In this document: piece after piece, positions 1-7,979 of the stretch | Position numbering within the stretch: the stretch's first letter is position 1 | How the letters are laid out: the number at the start of each line of letters is the position of its first letter | Translations under genes and position numbers: made by a program | NCBI GenBank assembly: GCA_910584795.1 | Contig: CAJUBZ010000007.1 | Coordinates: 1 to 56,444, forward strand | From: an uncultured Eubacterium sp. | GTDB lineage: Bacteria > Bacillota > Clostridia > Lachnospirales > Lachnospiraceae | DNA: 56,444 bases | Direction of reading: 5' to 3' | Notes under the pieces: generated by a model | Databases searched by the model: none | Seen by the model: only the letters and a program-made list of their open reading frames with translations | Told to the model about the DNA's origin: nothing

Positions 1-19
1 TGAGAATAGGAGAATGTGT

Positions 20-872
20 ATGGCGAAAATTGTGAAAGAGACTATTCATGCTAAAGGTATTGATATTGGAATCTATACAACAAATTTTGAAAATGAGTTT
101 ATCTCATTAACAGATATTGCAAAATAAAAAAATGAAGATGACCCAAAATTTGTGATTCAAAATTGGATGCGTAATCGGAATACAATAGAATTTTTGGGTG
201 TTTGGGAAGAACTGCATAATCCAGATTTTAACCGTGTGCAATTCGAGGCGGTTAAAAATGAGGCAGGATTAAATCGCTTTGTTATGACACTGACTAAGTG
301 GATTACACAGATGAATGCTATTGGTATTGCTTCAAAAGCAGGGCGTTATGGCGGAACTTATGCCCATAGCGACATTGCGATGTCTTTTGCAACTTGGATT
401 TCTCCAGAATTTCAGTTATATATTATGAAGGATTACAGAAGATTAAAGACAGATGAGAATAGTCGGCTATCTTTAAATTGGAATTTGAACAGAGAAATTT
501 CCAAGTTGAATTATAGGATACATACAGATGCAATTAAGGATAATTTGATACCACCAAAATTAACACCTGCACAGGTAGCCTACACATATGCTAATGAACC
601 GGATATGCTCAATGTAGTTTTGTTTGGAAAGAAAGCAATGGAAAGACGAAAATCCGGCAGTTAAAGGAAATATGCGAGATGTGGCAACACTGAATCAATT
701 ACTGGTGCTTGCAAATTTGGAAAGCTATAATGCTGTATTAATTAATCAAGGGAAAGACCAAAAGGAAAGAATGGAATTGCTTCGGCAGTTGGCAGTGTAG
801 CAGTTGAAGACATTGAAGGCGATAAGTTTAAATAATTTGCCGAAATTAGGAGTTAACCAAGAGAAGAATTAG
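20..872 (+). pseudogene. Broken KilA-N domain protein (phage-type)
   Basis: This is a KilA-N family reading that no longer forms one frame. From ATG 20 the frame runs to a TAA at 125-127, where related proteins normally continue, and then resumes in the same frame with the typical QNWMRNRNTIEFLG and KAGRYGGTYAHSDIA segments. Near 636-645 it shifts +1 into WKDENPAVKGNMRDVATL, meets a TAG at 798-800, and ends about 870-872. That makes two in-frame stops and one frameshift. KilA-N proteins are DNA-binding proteins of phages and mobile elements; a function here is unlikely. A shorter internal frame (152-664, GTG start) stays open but lacks the N-terminal part of the domain. A second KilA-N remnant lies at 50860-51264. 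The family call is from memory of typical KilA-N sequences. Confidence 0.75.
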
Positions 873-931
873 ACGGTATTAAAATGCTTTACAATAAACA
901 GAGAAAGTAGAAGTGGTGAAAGGGAAATCCT

Positions 932-1885
932 ATGGGAAATGATGCATTTGTACATATTGCAAAAAAGAAGTATTCAAAAAAAATGATAGAAACTTTGTTG
1001 CAAATGATGGATTATAAAAAATGTGGAGAAGTGTTTTATTGTGGAAATGATGCAGAATATAAATATTTTTCAGGAATAAGAGTATGGCAATGCGATGAGG
1101 ACGAGAGTGAAGTAGTGTATTGGATACGAACCCAGGCATTTGCTAGTGGGTATGATATTAAAAAGCAAAATGATACTATCAGATATTTAAAAAAATATTG
1201 TCAAGCAAATTTTGAGAGTGATATTGGGAAAAATAGATATTTTGAAACAGGTAGATTGATTAAAGGAGCAGAAAGCGGTTGTTATTTTGCTATACAAAAT
1301 TTGGATAATCATTTTTCACTATTAAGTCATTCATTGAGTAAATATCCTGATGATGTAGAAGCCGAAAAAAGTTTTGTGGAATTTGGATTACCAACACCAA
1401 GTAGCTTTAATGCAAATGTTTATTTATCATATTTATGTTCTTTGATAGAAGAGTTTTTTCGAGCGACATATATTGCTTTGCTTAGGTATTCTGATAAAAA
1501 AGAAAGGATATTAAATATGAAATTTTCCCCATATGATATGGCGGATATTAGTGAAGGAAAGAAAACCGTTGAAGAAGTATATGCAAGAACATTATCGTTT
1601 CAGAATATAAAAAAAGTTACTTCAAATTTTAAGACACTAAATAGTAAAATAGATATAAGTAAACCACTTAAAGAACCTTACCATAAGAGAAGAGAAAGTT
1701 TATATGAGCAAATGGATAAAATTCTTGAGCGTAGGCATGGAATGATTCATAGAATAGAAATAGATTTAAATTATTCAACTCAAGAGTTAGAAAAAGATAT
1801 AAAAGATGTTAAAGTTGCACTAAAGAGGGTGTATTTATATATTTGTAAACAGTACAGGTGGGAACCTGAAGAAATTATTATTTAA
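932..1885 (+). CDS. HEPN-like domain protein of unknown function
   Basis: Encodes 317 residues, with no signal peptide or membrane segment, so cytoplasmic. The N-terminal 260 residues are not recognised. The C-terminal part (about 250-310) is helical and carries R268-x4-H273 (RHGMIH), which matches the R-x4-6-H catalytic signature of HEPN ribonucleases, followed by a long helix rich in K and L. HEPN proteins often act in toxin-antitoxin or abortive-infection defence. The neighbourhood (decayed KilA-N gene upstream, gene fragments downstream) fits a mobile or defence context. No antitoxin gene is evident beside it. It could equally be a non-catalytic HEPN protein. The ATG is preceded by an AAAGGGA stretch at suitable distance. 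Confidence 0.6.
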   Translation: MGNDAFVHIAKKKYSKKMIETLLQMMDYKKCGEVFYCGNDAEYKYFSGIRVWQCDEDESEVVYWIRTQAFASGYDIKKQNDTIRYLKKYCQANFESDIGKNRYFETGRLIKGAESGCYFAIQNLDNHFSLLSHSLSKYPDDVEAEKSFVEFGLPTPSSFNANVYLSYLCSLIEEFFRATYIALLRYSDKKERILNMKFSPYDMADISEGKKTVEEVYARTLSFQNIKKVTSNFKTLNSKIDISKPLKEPYHKRRESLYEQMDKILERRHGMIHRIEIDLNYSTQELEKDIKDVKVALKRVYLYICKQYRWEPEEIII

Positions 1886-2322
1886 GAGAACAAAAGGGGA
1901 ATTCTTACGGAGGTAAGATTGGTTAGGAAACTTTTGTGGGAATCCGGTAATACCGTTGAAATGGTTGTTTTGACGTCAAGAAGAGGTAAATAAGAGCCGG
2001 AAAATGGTGTATTTCCGGTTTTTTTGGGGATGGACAACCTTCTGGAAAAGCTCGGTTTAACAGATATTATATCAAAGATAAGCATTAATACAAACATTAT
2101 TCATATCATACCTGTTTCTTTGATTCAACATTAGCTTGTTTTCCGGGAAGAAGCTGTGAAGCTACATTTGATAGATTGATGAAGTGCGTATGGTTGGACG
2201 GAAGTAATGGGTTTAAGGAGAGAATGGAAATAAAGGCAAAAGAAAATTTTTATCAAATCCCTATTATTAATTCTCTAAAATTACAAAGCCTATTATGAGA
2301 ATAAAAATAGAAGGTATAATAT
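1886..2322. other. Gene-poor stretch with fragments
   Basis: No full gene is supported. A 24-codon frame at 1919-1993 has a TTG start and a good GGAGGT Shine-Dalgarno, and ends three bases before a strong terminator, so it may be the tail of a lost gene. 2030-2320 holds only short broken frames. Confidence 0.5.
1996..2025 (+). terminator. Rho-independent terminator
   Basis: CCGGAAA (1997-2003) pairs with TTTCCGG (2012-2018) around an 8-base loop and is followed by seven T. It probably ends transcription from the HEPN-like gene and the short frame behind it. Confidence 0.85.
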
Positions 2323-2605
2323 ATGGCAATAGTGCAAGATACATTTTTAATCCCAGATGATATTGATACTGGATTGGCAACAGGTTTATATTGTAGAATA
2401 GGAAGTGTAGTGAGATATGCATTAGGTCTGAATAAAGGTCGTATTGTAAAACATCTCAAACTGATTGATATGAAGGGCGCAGAACAGGAACAAGGTGTAG
2501 GATCCCAAGCACTTCATTTTGTTAAGCAAAGACGACTTCAACGCAATAGTTAATTTACAGGCATATCTAAAGGAACAAAAGCGTATTTTTGAAGAATCAG
2601 CATAA
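2323..2605 (+). pseudogene. Small gene fragment, frameshifted
   Basis: An ATG frame starting MAIVQDTFLIPDDIDTG runs 76 codons to about 2553. Its composition up to residue ~60 looks like a real protein (TGLYCRIGSVVRYALG, IVKHLK). Just before the stop a second frame opens (about 2519-2605) with coherent sequence ending KEQKRIFEESA. This looks like one gene broken by a frameshift near 2520, or two overlapping remnants. The family is not securely recognised and no function is assigned. Confidence 0.4.
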
Positions 2606-2672
2606 TAAAACAGTTCCTCATGACCGGATTAAGTTGTCATTTCTAAAATATGGGGATATACTATTATTAGAA

Positions 2673-2745
2673 GATGTTATAGAGGCATTGGACTTTTGAA
2701 AATTTTCAACTGATCCCAATTTCCCCCTGTAACATCTTTATTTTC
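2673..2745 (+). terminator. Possible long-loop terminator
   Basis: GATGTTA near 2673 and TAACATC near 2730 can pair and are followed by TTTATTTT. The loop is about 50 bases, so this is weak. Confidence 0.25.
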
Positions 2746-2765
2746 GTGCTAATCTAAAAATTGTA

Positions 2766-2820
2766 TTGACAAACACATTCTACAAATGTAGAATAAAATT
2801 AAGTTTTACATTTGTAGAAT
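2766..2820 (+). promoter_or_regulatory. Promoter overlapped by two BlaI-type operators
   Basis: TTGACA (2766-2771) and TAGAAT (2789-2794) are 17 bp apart, a near-consensus sigma-A promoter for the blaR1-like gene. A dyad ATTCTACAAATGTAGAAT covers 2777-2794, so it overlaps the -10. A second copy in the opposite orientation, with TACA-TT-TGTA at 2807-2816, covers 2804-2820. The TACA-N2-TGTA core is the known BlaI/MecI operator type. Binding at either site should block transcription. This fits autorepression by the BlaI-like protein encoded downstream. Confidence 0.85.
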
Positions 2821-2875
2821 ATTACTATCAACAATTAACGGATTTTTGAAAATCTTAAAGAAAGGGGAGTATAAA

Positions 2876-5800
2876 ATGAATGAATTTGTAGGAAATGTAT
2901 TGCTGACAAGCGTTATATGTGCGGTTCTAATTATTCTGATATTATGCATATCACCATTTTTAAAACGATATACAAAGAAATGGAGATATATTGCGTTTAT
3001 TTTAATTGCAATAAGATTAATAATTCCTATGCCGATTTTTTCTTTTGCAAATGGTTTGATGATACCGGTATATAATGGAGAGGTTCAAGAGGAATCCCCA
3101 GTTAGCAATGTTAAGAATGAGAATATAGATGTTGCACAGCCGGAAATAAATGCGATTAATGGCACGAATGAAATAAATGGGATAAGTAGTAATAATGTCC
3201 AAAATTCAGTAAATAATGTATCAAATGTGAGAGAAAATACTGATACGAATACACAGAATAGTGAAAATTTTCGAAATGAAAATAACAATAGTAGAACGAA
3301 TATTAATGAGATCAATGTAAAAGGACAAGATGCGGAAGGACTATTAGAAAAAAGTATAAAGTGGGATATTATTTATAATATTTGTTTCGTAATATGGTTG
3401 GCTGGAATCATATTTTTGTCAACATATTATATAGTTTTATATCTTTATTATTGTAAGAATCTTAAGAGGTGGAGTAGTGAAATTACAGAGGAAAGAACAT
3501 TAAATATTTTTGAAAAAGTACAAAAAGAACTAAAAATTAAAACAAAAATTAAGCTGAGAAAGTGTAGAAAAATAAATACTCCGATGATTTTGGGAATTGT
3601 AAGACCAACAGTTCTGCTACCGGCAGAAAGTTTTACAGATGACAGTTTGAAATATATATTTGCACACGAGTTGATACATCAAAAGAATCATCATATGGTA
3701 TTTAAATTATTATTTGCAGTAGCCAGATGTATACATTGGTTTAATCCGTTTGTACATATTATGGAAAAGAAAGCATATAAAGACATGGAATTGTTATGCG
3801 ATGATCAGGTTGTGGAAGAGCTGGAGTTTTGTAAGCGAATACAGTATAACGAAACACTTTTGGAAATCGCGAAAAAAGAATCTGAACAAAAAACGAACAG
3901 TGGATTATTTACTTTTGGATTTGTACAAAAGACAAGTAGTTTGAAAGAGAGAATGAAGAATATTATGATTATGGATAAAAGGAAAAAAGGATATTTGATT
4001 ATTGCAGTTGTACTCATTGCAGTAATCATGAGCAGTTGCTTAATCAGTTGTGATAACAATAGTAAAGTTAAAATAAAAGATTATAATGCTGAGGAAAATA
4101 ATGCGGCAGTACAATGGAGAGATGCTTATGCAGAATTTTTGAAATCTTTATATGTGAAAAGTGAAGATACAGATAAGAATTTTGAATATGTAGTAAGGGA
4201 TATGGATAACAATGGTGTTCCGGAATTAGTTATATTGAACAACGAAATGAAAGTTACAGTCTATACATATACTACAGAGGTGAAAAAAATTGGAAGTATT
4301 GATTTTGGAACAGCAACAACGCAATTTTTCTATACAGCAGATCCGGCTTATTCAGGAATAATATACTGTCATGAAGGGGGAGGCTTGGAGCATTATGGAT
4401 ATTTGAGATTTGAAAATGAAAAGATAACCAGAGAGGAATTGTGGAATGAAGATTATTCGGGAATATCAAAAGAGCTTGGGAAAAATAGGGATAAAAGAGA
4501 AGAAGTATCAGATGATTCAACATTAATAAAAGTGGCAAAGGAGTCATGTAAGCAAGAGCTTGATTTACACTTTACAGTTTTAAATACGGCAGATATCAGT
4601 GAACTAAAAACAATATTAAGTGGAGGAAATGTCTATTGGTCATCAAAAGGCAATGTATATAATGGAATCTTTTCAGGCGAGGGACTGGGGAAAGAAGATT
4701 TTATTGAATGTACAGCGCAATCGGAGATTCAAGGTTTAAAAACAAAAGATAATGAAACTTTTTATAAAATTTCTTTGAGTACAACAAAAGAAGTTGGAGA
4801 AGAAAAGGAGTTAATAGGATACTTTTTAGTTGATAAGGAAAATATTTATCAATTATACCAGGGAAAAGGCGAGGGATTAAGTAAAAAGGAATTTATTGAA
4901 AATAGTAATTGTGTATGTTCTGATACAGGGTGGTCAACGAAATCAGCAGATGTTATTCATACACTAGAAATCAAAGGAAATATCGCAAAATACACATATA
5001 ATAATAGAAGGGTTGAAACAGGATTTTATGAAACAATTGTATGGCAGAAGGGTAGAGGCATTATAAGTTATAGAAGGGGGTATGGTGCAGAAAGAGATTC
5101 TTTAGAGTTGGAATATTCTACGACGGAAAATGGAGGCATAGAAAAATACAAAGATGTTATAGCAAAGCATACAGATAAAGAAATTCATAAAATTTTTGTG
5201 GAAGATTTTGAAGGAAATGGTGAGGAGTCAGCCTTTGCTTTAACAAGGAAAAAACTCAATGAAGGGGAAGGAGACTATGAACTTTGGTTTGTAAATGGAG
5301 AAGAGTGTACGAATTTAGTACCATCGACTATTGCAACATCTAATAGTGACATGGAGCTTTTGCGACAAGATAATCATATTCATATTTTGTTTAATTCTGC
5401 TCAAGTGAGATTAAATAATGATTCAAAAGCACAGATATATTGTGTTAAAAACGGAAAGGCAGTAAAGTTATTTTCTTTAAAAGGCATGAATCTTGAAGAA
5501 AGAGATGACATTTTGCTTGGTAATACAATACAATATACGCTATATGATCCTGATGTGAAAGTATGGATGGGTGCTTCTTATTTGGATTATCAATTTTATT
5601 GGAATAATAACACAAAAAAATATGAGGAATATGCAGCAAAAGAAATGACAGAAGAGGAGTTTCATCAGTTGTCCGGGGCAAAAAAAATTTTAAAAGCAAT
5701 AAAAAAAGGCTTGGAAGAGGATTATAGCGAGGAGTATATTGAATCAGAAATACAATGGAGTTATATCAATAGAGATAATGAAACGATAGATATTAATTTA

Positions 5801-5944
5801 ATTGTGCCATTTAAAAATGGCGAGAAAAGAAAGCTCTATATGACTGCATCAAGAAAAGACAATGAGATTGTAGACTATATGAATTTAGCAGAAGGAAACA
5901 AAGAAATCTTGATTTTAAAGTCATGGGAATATTTGGAACAATAA
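2876..5944 (+). CDS. BlaR1-family M56 metallopeptidase sensor with large non-canonical sensor region
   Basis: ATG 2876 is preferred (SD AAAGGGGAG); an upstream TTG at 2846 lacks one. The product has 1022 residues. Membrane segments lie near 5-27, 38-57, 172-197 and 372-393. The cytoplasmic zinc-protease domain lies between the last two, with HELIH at 264-268 and a downstream LLCDDQVVEEL acid motif, as in M56 proteases that cleave BlaI-type repressors. Residues about 68-145 are Asn-rich linker. After residue ~395 come over 600 residues that do not look like the penicillin-binding domain of classical BlaR1; they include a calcium-loop-like segment (VRDMDNNGVPELVILNN, about 443-459). The signal sensed is therefore probably not a beta-lactam, and no beta-lactamase gene is adjacent. 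The blaI-like gene starts 21 bp downstream. Confidence 0.85.
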   Translation: MNEFVGNVLLTSVICAVLIILILCISPFLKRYTKKWRYIAFILIAIRLIIPMPIFSFANGLMIPVYNGEVQEESPVSNVKNENIDVAQPEINAINGTNEINGISSNNVQNSVNNVSNVRENTDTNTQNSENFRNENNNSRTNINEINVKGQDAEGLLEKSIKWDIIYNICFVIWLAGIIFLSTYYIVLYLYYCKNLKRWSSEITEERTLNIFEKVQKELKIKTKIKLRKCRKINTPMILGIVRPTVLLPAESFTDDSLKYIFAHELIHQKNHHMVFKLLFAVARCIHWFNPFVHIMEKKAYKDMELLCDDQVVEELEFCKRIQYNETLLEIAKKESEQKTNSGLFTFGFVQKTSSLKERMKNIMIMDKRKKGYLIIAVVLIAVIMSSCLISCDNNSKVKIKDYNAEENNAAVQWRDAYAEFLKSLYVKSEDTDKNFEYVVRDMDNNGVPELVILNNEMKVTVYTYTTEVKKIGSIDFGTATTQFFYTADPAYSGIIYCHEGGGLEHYGYLRFENEKITREELWNEDYSGISKELGKNRDKREEVSDDSTLIKVAKESCKQELDLHFTVLNTADISELKTILSGGNVYWSSKGNVYNGIFSGEGLGKEDFIECTAQSEIQGLKTKDNETFYKISLSTTKEVGEEKELIGYFLVDKENIYQLYQGKGEGLSKKEFIENSNCVCSDTGWSTKSADVIHTLEIKGNIAKYTYNNRRVETGFYETIVWQKGRGIISYRRGYGAERDSLELEYSTTENGGIEKYKDVIAKHTDKEIHKIFVEDFEGNGEESAFALTRKKLNEGEGDYELWFVNGEECTNLVPSTIATSNSDMELLRQDNHIHILFNSAQVRLNNDSKAQIYCVKNGKAVKLFSLKGMNLEERDDILLGNTIQYTLYDPDVKVWMGASYLDYQFYWNNNTKKYEEYAAKEMTEEEFHQLSGAKKILKAIKKGLEEDYSEEYIESEIQWSYINRDNETIDINLIVPFKNGEKRKLYMTASRKDNEIVDYMNLAEGNKEILILKSWEYLEQ

Positions 5945-5965
5945 ATACAAAGAAAGGAAAGAAAA

Positions 5966-6343
5966 ATGAAAAGATTACCAGACTCAGAATTAGAAATTAT
6001 GATTGCAATATGGGAATTAAATAAAGAGGTGACGAGAACGGAAATAGAAGAAAGGCTGGATAGGGACAAAAAACTTTCCCCAACGACAATATTATCGTTA
6101 TTATCAAGGCTGGAAAAAAAGGAGTTTGTGAGTATTCACAAAGAGGGAAAGAATAACGTTTATAAGGCGCTGATAAATGAAGAAGATTATATGAATGCAG
6201 AAAGTAAAACAGTATTAGAAAAGCTTTATAAAAATTCATTGACAAATTTTATGATGGCGTTGTATGCAGATAAAAAGCCGACGAAAAAGCAGATTGATGA
6301 ACTTCAGGAATTTTTAGATGATTTAAAAGAGCAACAACATTAA
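5966..6343 (+). CDS. BlaI/MecI-family transcriptional repressor
   Basis: Encodes 125 residues, the usual BlaI length. An N-terminal winged helix (LPDSELEIMIAIWELN, then TTILSLLSRLEKKEFV as recognition helix and wing) is followed by a C-terminal dimerisation helix region (60-125). Established biology: BlaI dimers bind TACA-N2-TGTA operators and are cut by a BlaR1 protease after signal. Both partner and operators are present just upstream, so I infer an autoregulated sensor-repressor operon. SD AAAGGA lies 7-10 bases before the ATG. The order sensor then repressor matches many BlaR1-BlaI operons. The regulon beyond its own promoter cannot be seen here. Confidence 0.9.
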   Translation: MKRLPDSELEIMIAIWELNKEVTRTEIEERLDRDKKLSPTTILSLLSRLEKKEFVSIHKEGKNNVYKALINEEDYMNAESKTVLEKLYKNSLTNFMMALYADKKPTKKQIDELQEFLDDLKEQQH

Positions 6344-6372
6344 TATTTCATAAGATAGTTTCACATTTCCCA

Positions 6373-6401
6373 TTGTCAATCCCCCCAAAAAGCGTTAATA
6401 T
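6373..6401 (+). promoter_or_regulatory. Promoter of the PurF-like gene
   Basis: TTGTCA (6373-6378) and TAATAT (6396-6401) are separated by 17 bp, leaving a leader of about 65 bases. No purine-riboswitch core is visible in the leader. Confidence 0.6.
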
Positions 6402-6474
6402 ATATAACGGAAAATATTTTACATTTAACAATAAAAAATCAAGAAGAAACAAGCAGAAGCAATAGGAGGCAATT

Positions 6475-7881
6475 ATGGGTGGATTTTTTGGCGTAGCATC
6501 AAAAGAAGACTGTGTATTTGATTTGTTTTTTGGAATAGATTATCATTCACACTTGGGAACAAGACGTGGTGGAATGGCAGTTTTAGGAGAAAAGGGATTT
6601 GACAGAGCAATTCATAATATAGAAAATTCTCCATTTCGAACAAAGTTTGATAAAGACTTTCAGGAGATGGAAGGAAATCTGGGAATCGGATGCATTTCTG
6701 ATTATGAATCCCAGCCATTGATTATTCGTTCAATTCATGGTACATACGCCATCACAACAGTTAGTAAGATTAATAACATGGACGAGCTGACACAAGACTT
6801 ATATAAGCATGGACATACTCATTTCCAGGAAATGAGTGGTGGAGATATTAATGCTACCGAATTAGTTGCCACCTTAATTGATCAGAAGGATAATCTGATA
6901 GATGGTATCAATTATGCATTGGACAAAGTTGACGGTTCACTGTCCTTATTGCTTATGAATGAAAATGGAATTTATGCAGCACGTGATAAGCAGGGAAGAA
7001 CACCAATTACAATAGGAAGAAAAGAGGGTTCATTCTGTGCAAGTTTTGAGAATTTTGCCTATAAAAATCTGGGATATACAGATTACAAAGAGTTAGGACC
7101 GGGGGAGATTGTCGTAATGACACCAAAGAATTGTATTACATTGTCTGATCCTAACAGTGATATGAAAATTTGTACATTCCTTTGGGTTTATTATGGATAT
7201 ACAGCCAGCTCTTATGAGGGTATAAACGTTGAGCAGATGAGATATAACTGTGGAGCCAAAATGGCACAGCGTGACAACGTTCAGCCGGATATCGTTGCGG
7301 GCGTTCCAGATTCGGGAATCGCACATGCAGTGGGTTATGCAAATGAGTCAGGAATACCATTCTCCAGACCATTCATCAAATATACTCCGACATGGCCTCG
7401 TTCATTTATGCCTACTGTACAGAGTAAGAGAGATTTGATTGCAAAGATGAAACTGCTGGCAGTCGAAGAGTTAATCAGAGATAAAAGTCTGTTATTAATT
7501 GACGATTCTATCGTACGTGGAACACAGTTAAGAGAAACAACAGAGTTTTTATATAAGAGCGGTGCAAAAGAGGTTCATATCAGACCGGCATGTCCGCCAT
7601 TGTTATACGGATGTAAATATTTAAACTTCTCCCGTTCCACTTCAGAGATGGATTTAATTACCCGACGTGTAATCGCTAGATTGGAAAATGGTAATGTAAC
7701 AGATGAAGTATTGCAGGAATATGTAGATCCGGAATCAGAGAAGTACGAGAAAATGGTTGAAGAGATTCGAAAGGAATTAAACTTTACATCACTTAGATTT
7801 AACAGATTAGATGATATGTTAGATGCAGTAGGCATTGATAAGTGTAAACTTTGCACATATTGCTGGGATGGAAAAGAATAA
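6475..7881 (+). CDS. PurF-like amidophosphoribosyltransferase homologue lacking the N-terminal catalytic Cys
   Basis: Encodes 468 residues with the overall layout of glutamine-PRPP amidotransferase: N-terminal Ntn-hydrolase domain (1-230) and phosphoribosyltransferase domain (about 250-440) with the PRPP loop LLLIDDSIVRGTQ at about 338-350. Real PurF starts, after Met removal or propeptide cleavage, with Cys-Gly. Here the protein starts MGGFFGVAS, so the glutaminase nucleophile is replaced by Gly. The start is well supported by AGGAGG eight bases before ATG, so a missing upstream Cys is unlikely. The C-terminus has CKLCTYC, which may relate to the Fe-S cluster ligands of some PurF proteins. 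It may use ammonia or have another role. It has its own promoter and terminator, with no purine genes beside it. Confidence 0.8.
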   Translation: MGGFFGVASKEDCVFDLFFGIDYHSHLGTRRGGMAVLGEKGFDRAIHNIENSPFRTKFDKDFQEMEGNLGIGCISDYESQPLIIRSIHGTYAITTVSKINNMDELTQDLYKHGHTHFQEMSGGDINATELVATLIDQKDNLIDGINYALDKVDGSLSLLLMNENGIYAARDKQGRTPITIGRKEGSFCASFENFAYKNLGYTDYKELGPGEIVVMTPKNCITLSDPNSDMKICTFLWVYYGYTASSYEGINVEQMRYNCGAKMAQRDNVQPDIVAGVPDSGIAHAVGYANESGIPFSRPFIKYTPTWPRSFMPTVQSKRDLIAKMKLLAVEELIRDKSLLLIDDSIVRGTQLRETTEFLYKSGAKEVHIRPACPPLLYGCKYLNFSRSTSEMDLITRRVIARLENGNVTDEVLQEYVDPESEKYEKMVEEIRKELNFTSLRFNRLDDMLDAVGIDKCKLCTYCWDGKE

Positions 7882-7925
7882 GATATATTTATATCAATTT
7901 TCTACAATATAATACAAAAATATGA

Positions 7926-7958
7926 AAGGTTGGAAGTTTCTTTCAACCTTATATTTTT
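7926..7958 (+). terminator. Terminator after the PurF-like gene
   Basis: AAGGTTG (7926-7932) pairs with CAACCTT (7944-7950) and is followed by ATATTTTT. Confidence 0.6.
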
Positions 7959-7979
7959 AACTGAAACAGGAGATGAAGA

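Noticed and set aside
2766..6343. Beta-lactam resistance operon
   Set aside because: No beta-lactamase or mecA-like gene is adjacent and the sensor region is not penicillin-binding-like.
6344..6474. Purine riboswitch before the PurF-like gene
   Set aside because: No conserved junction sequence found; only a plain promoter and leader. Same result for the guaA upstream region.
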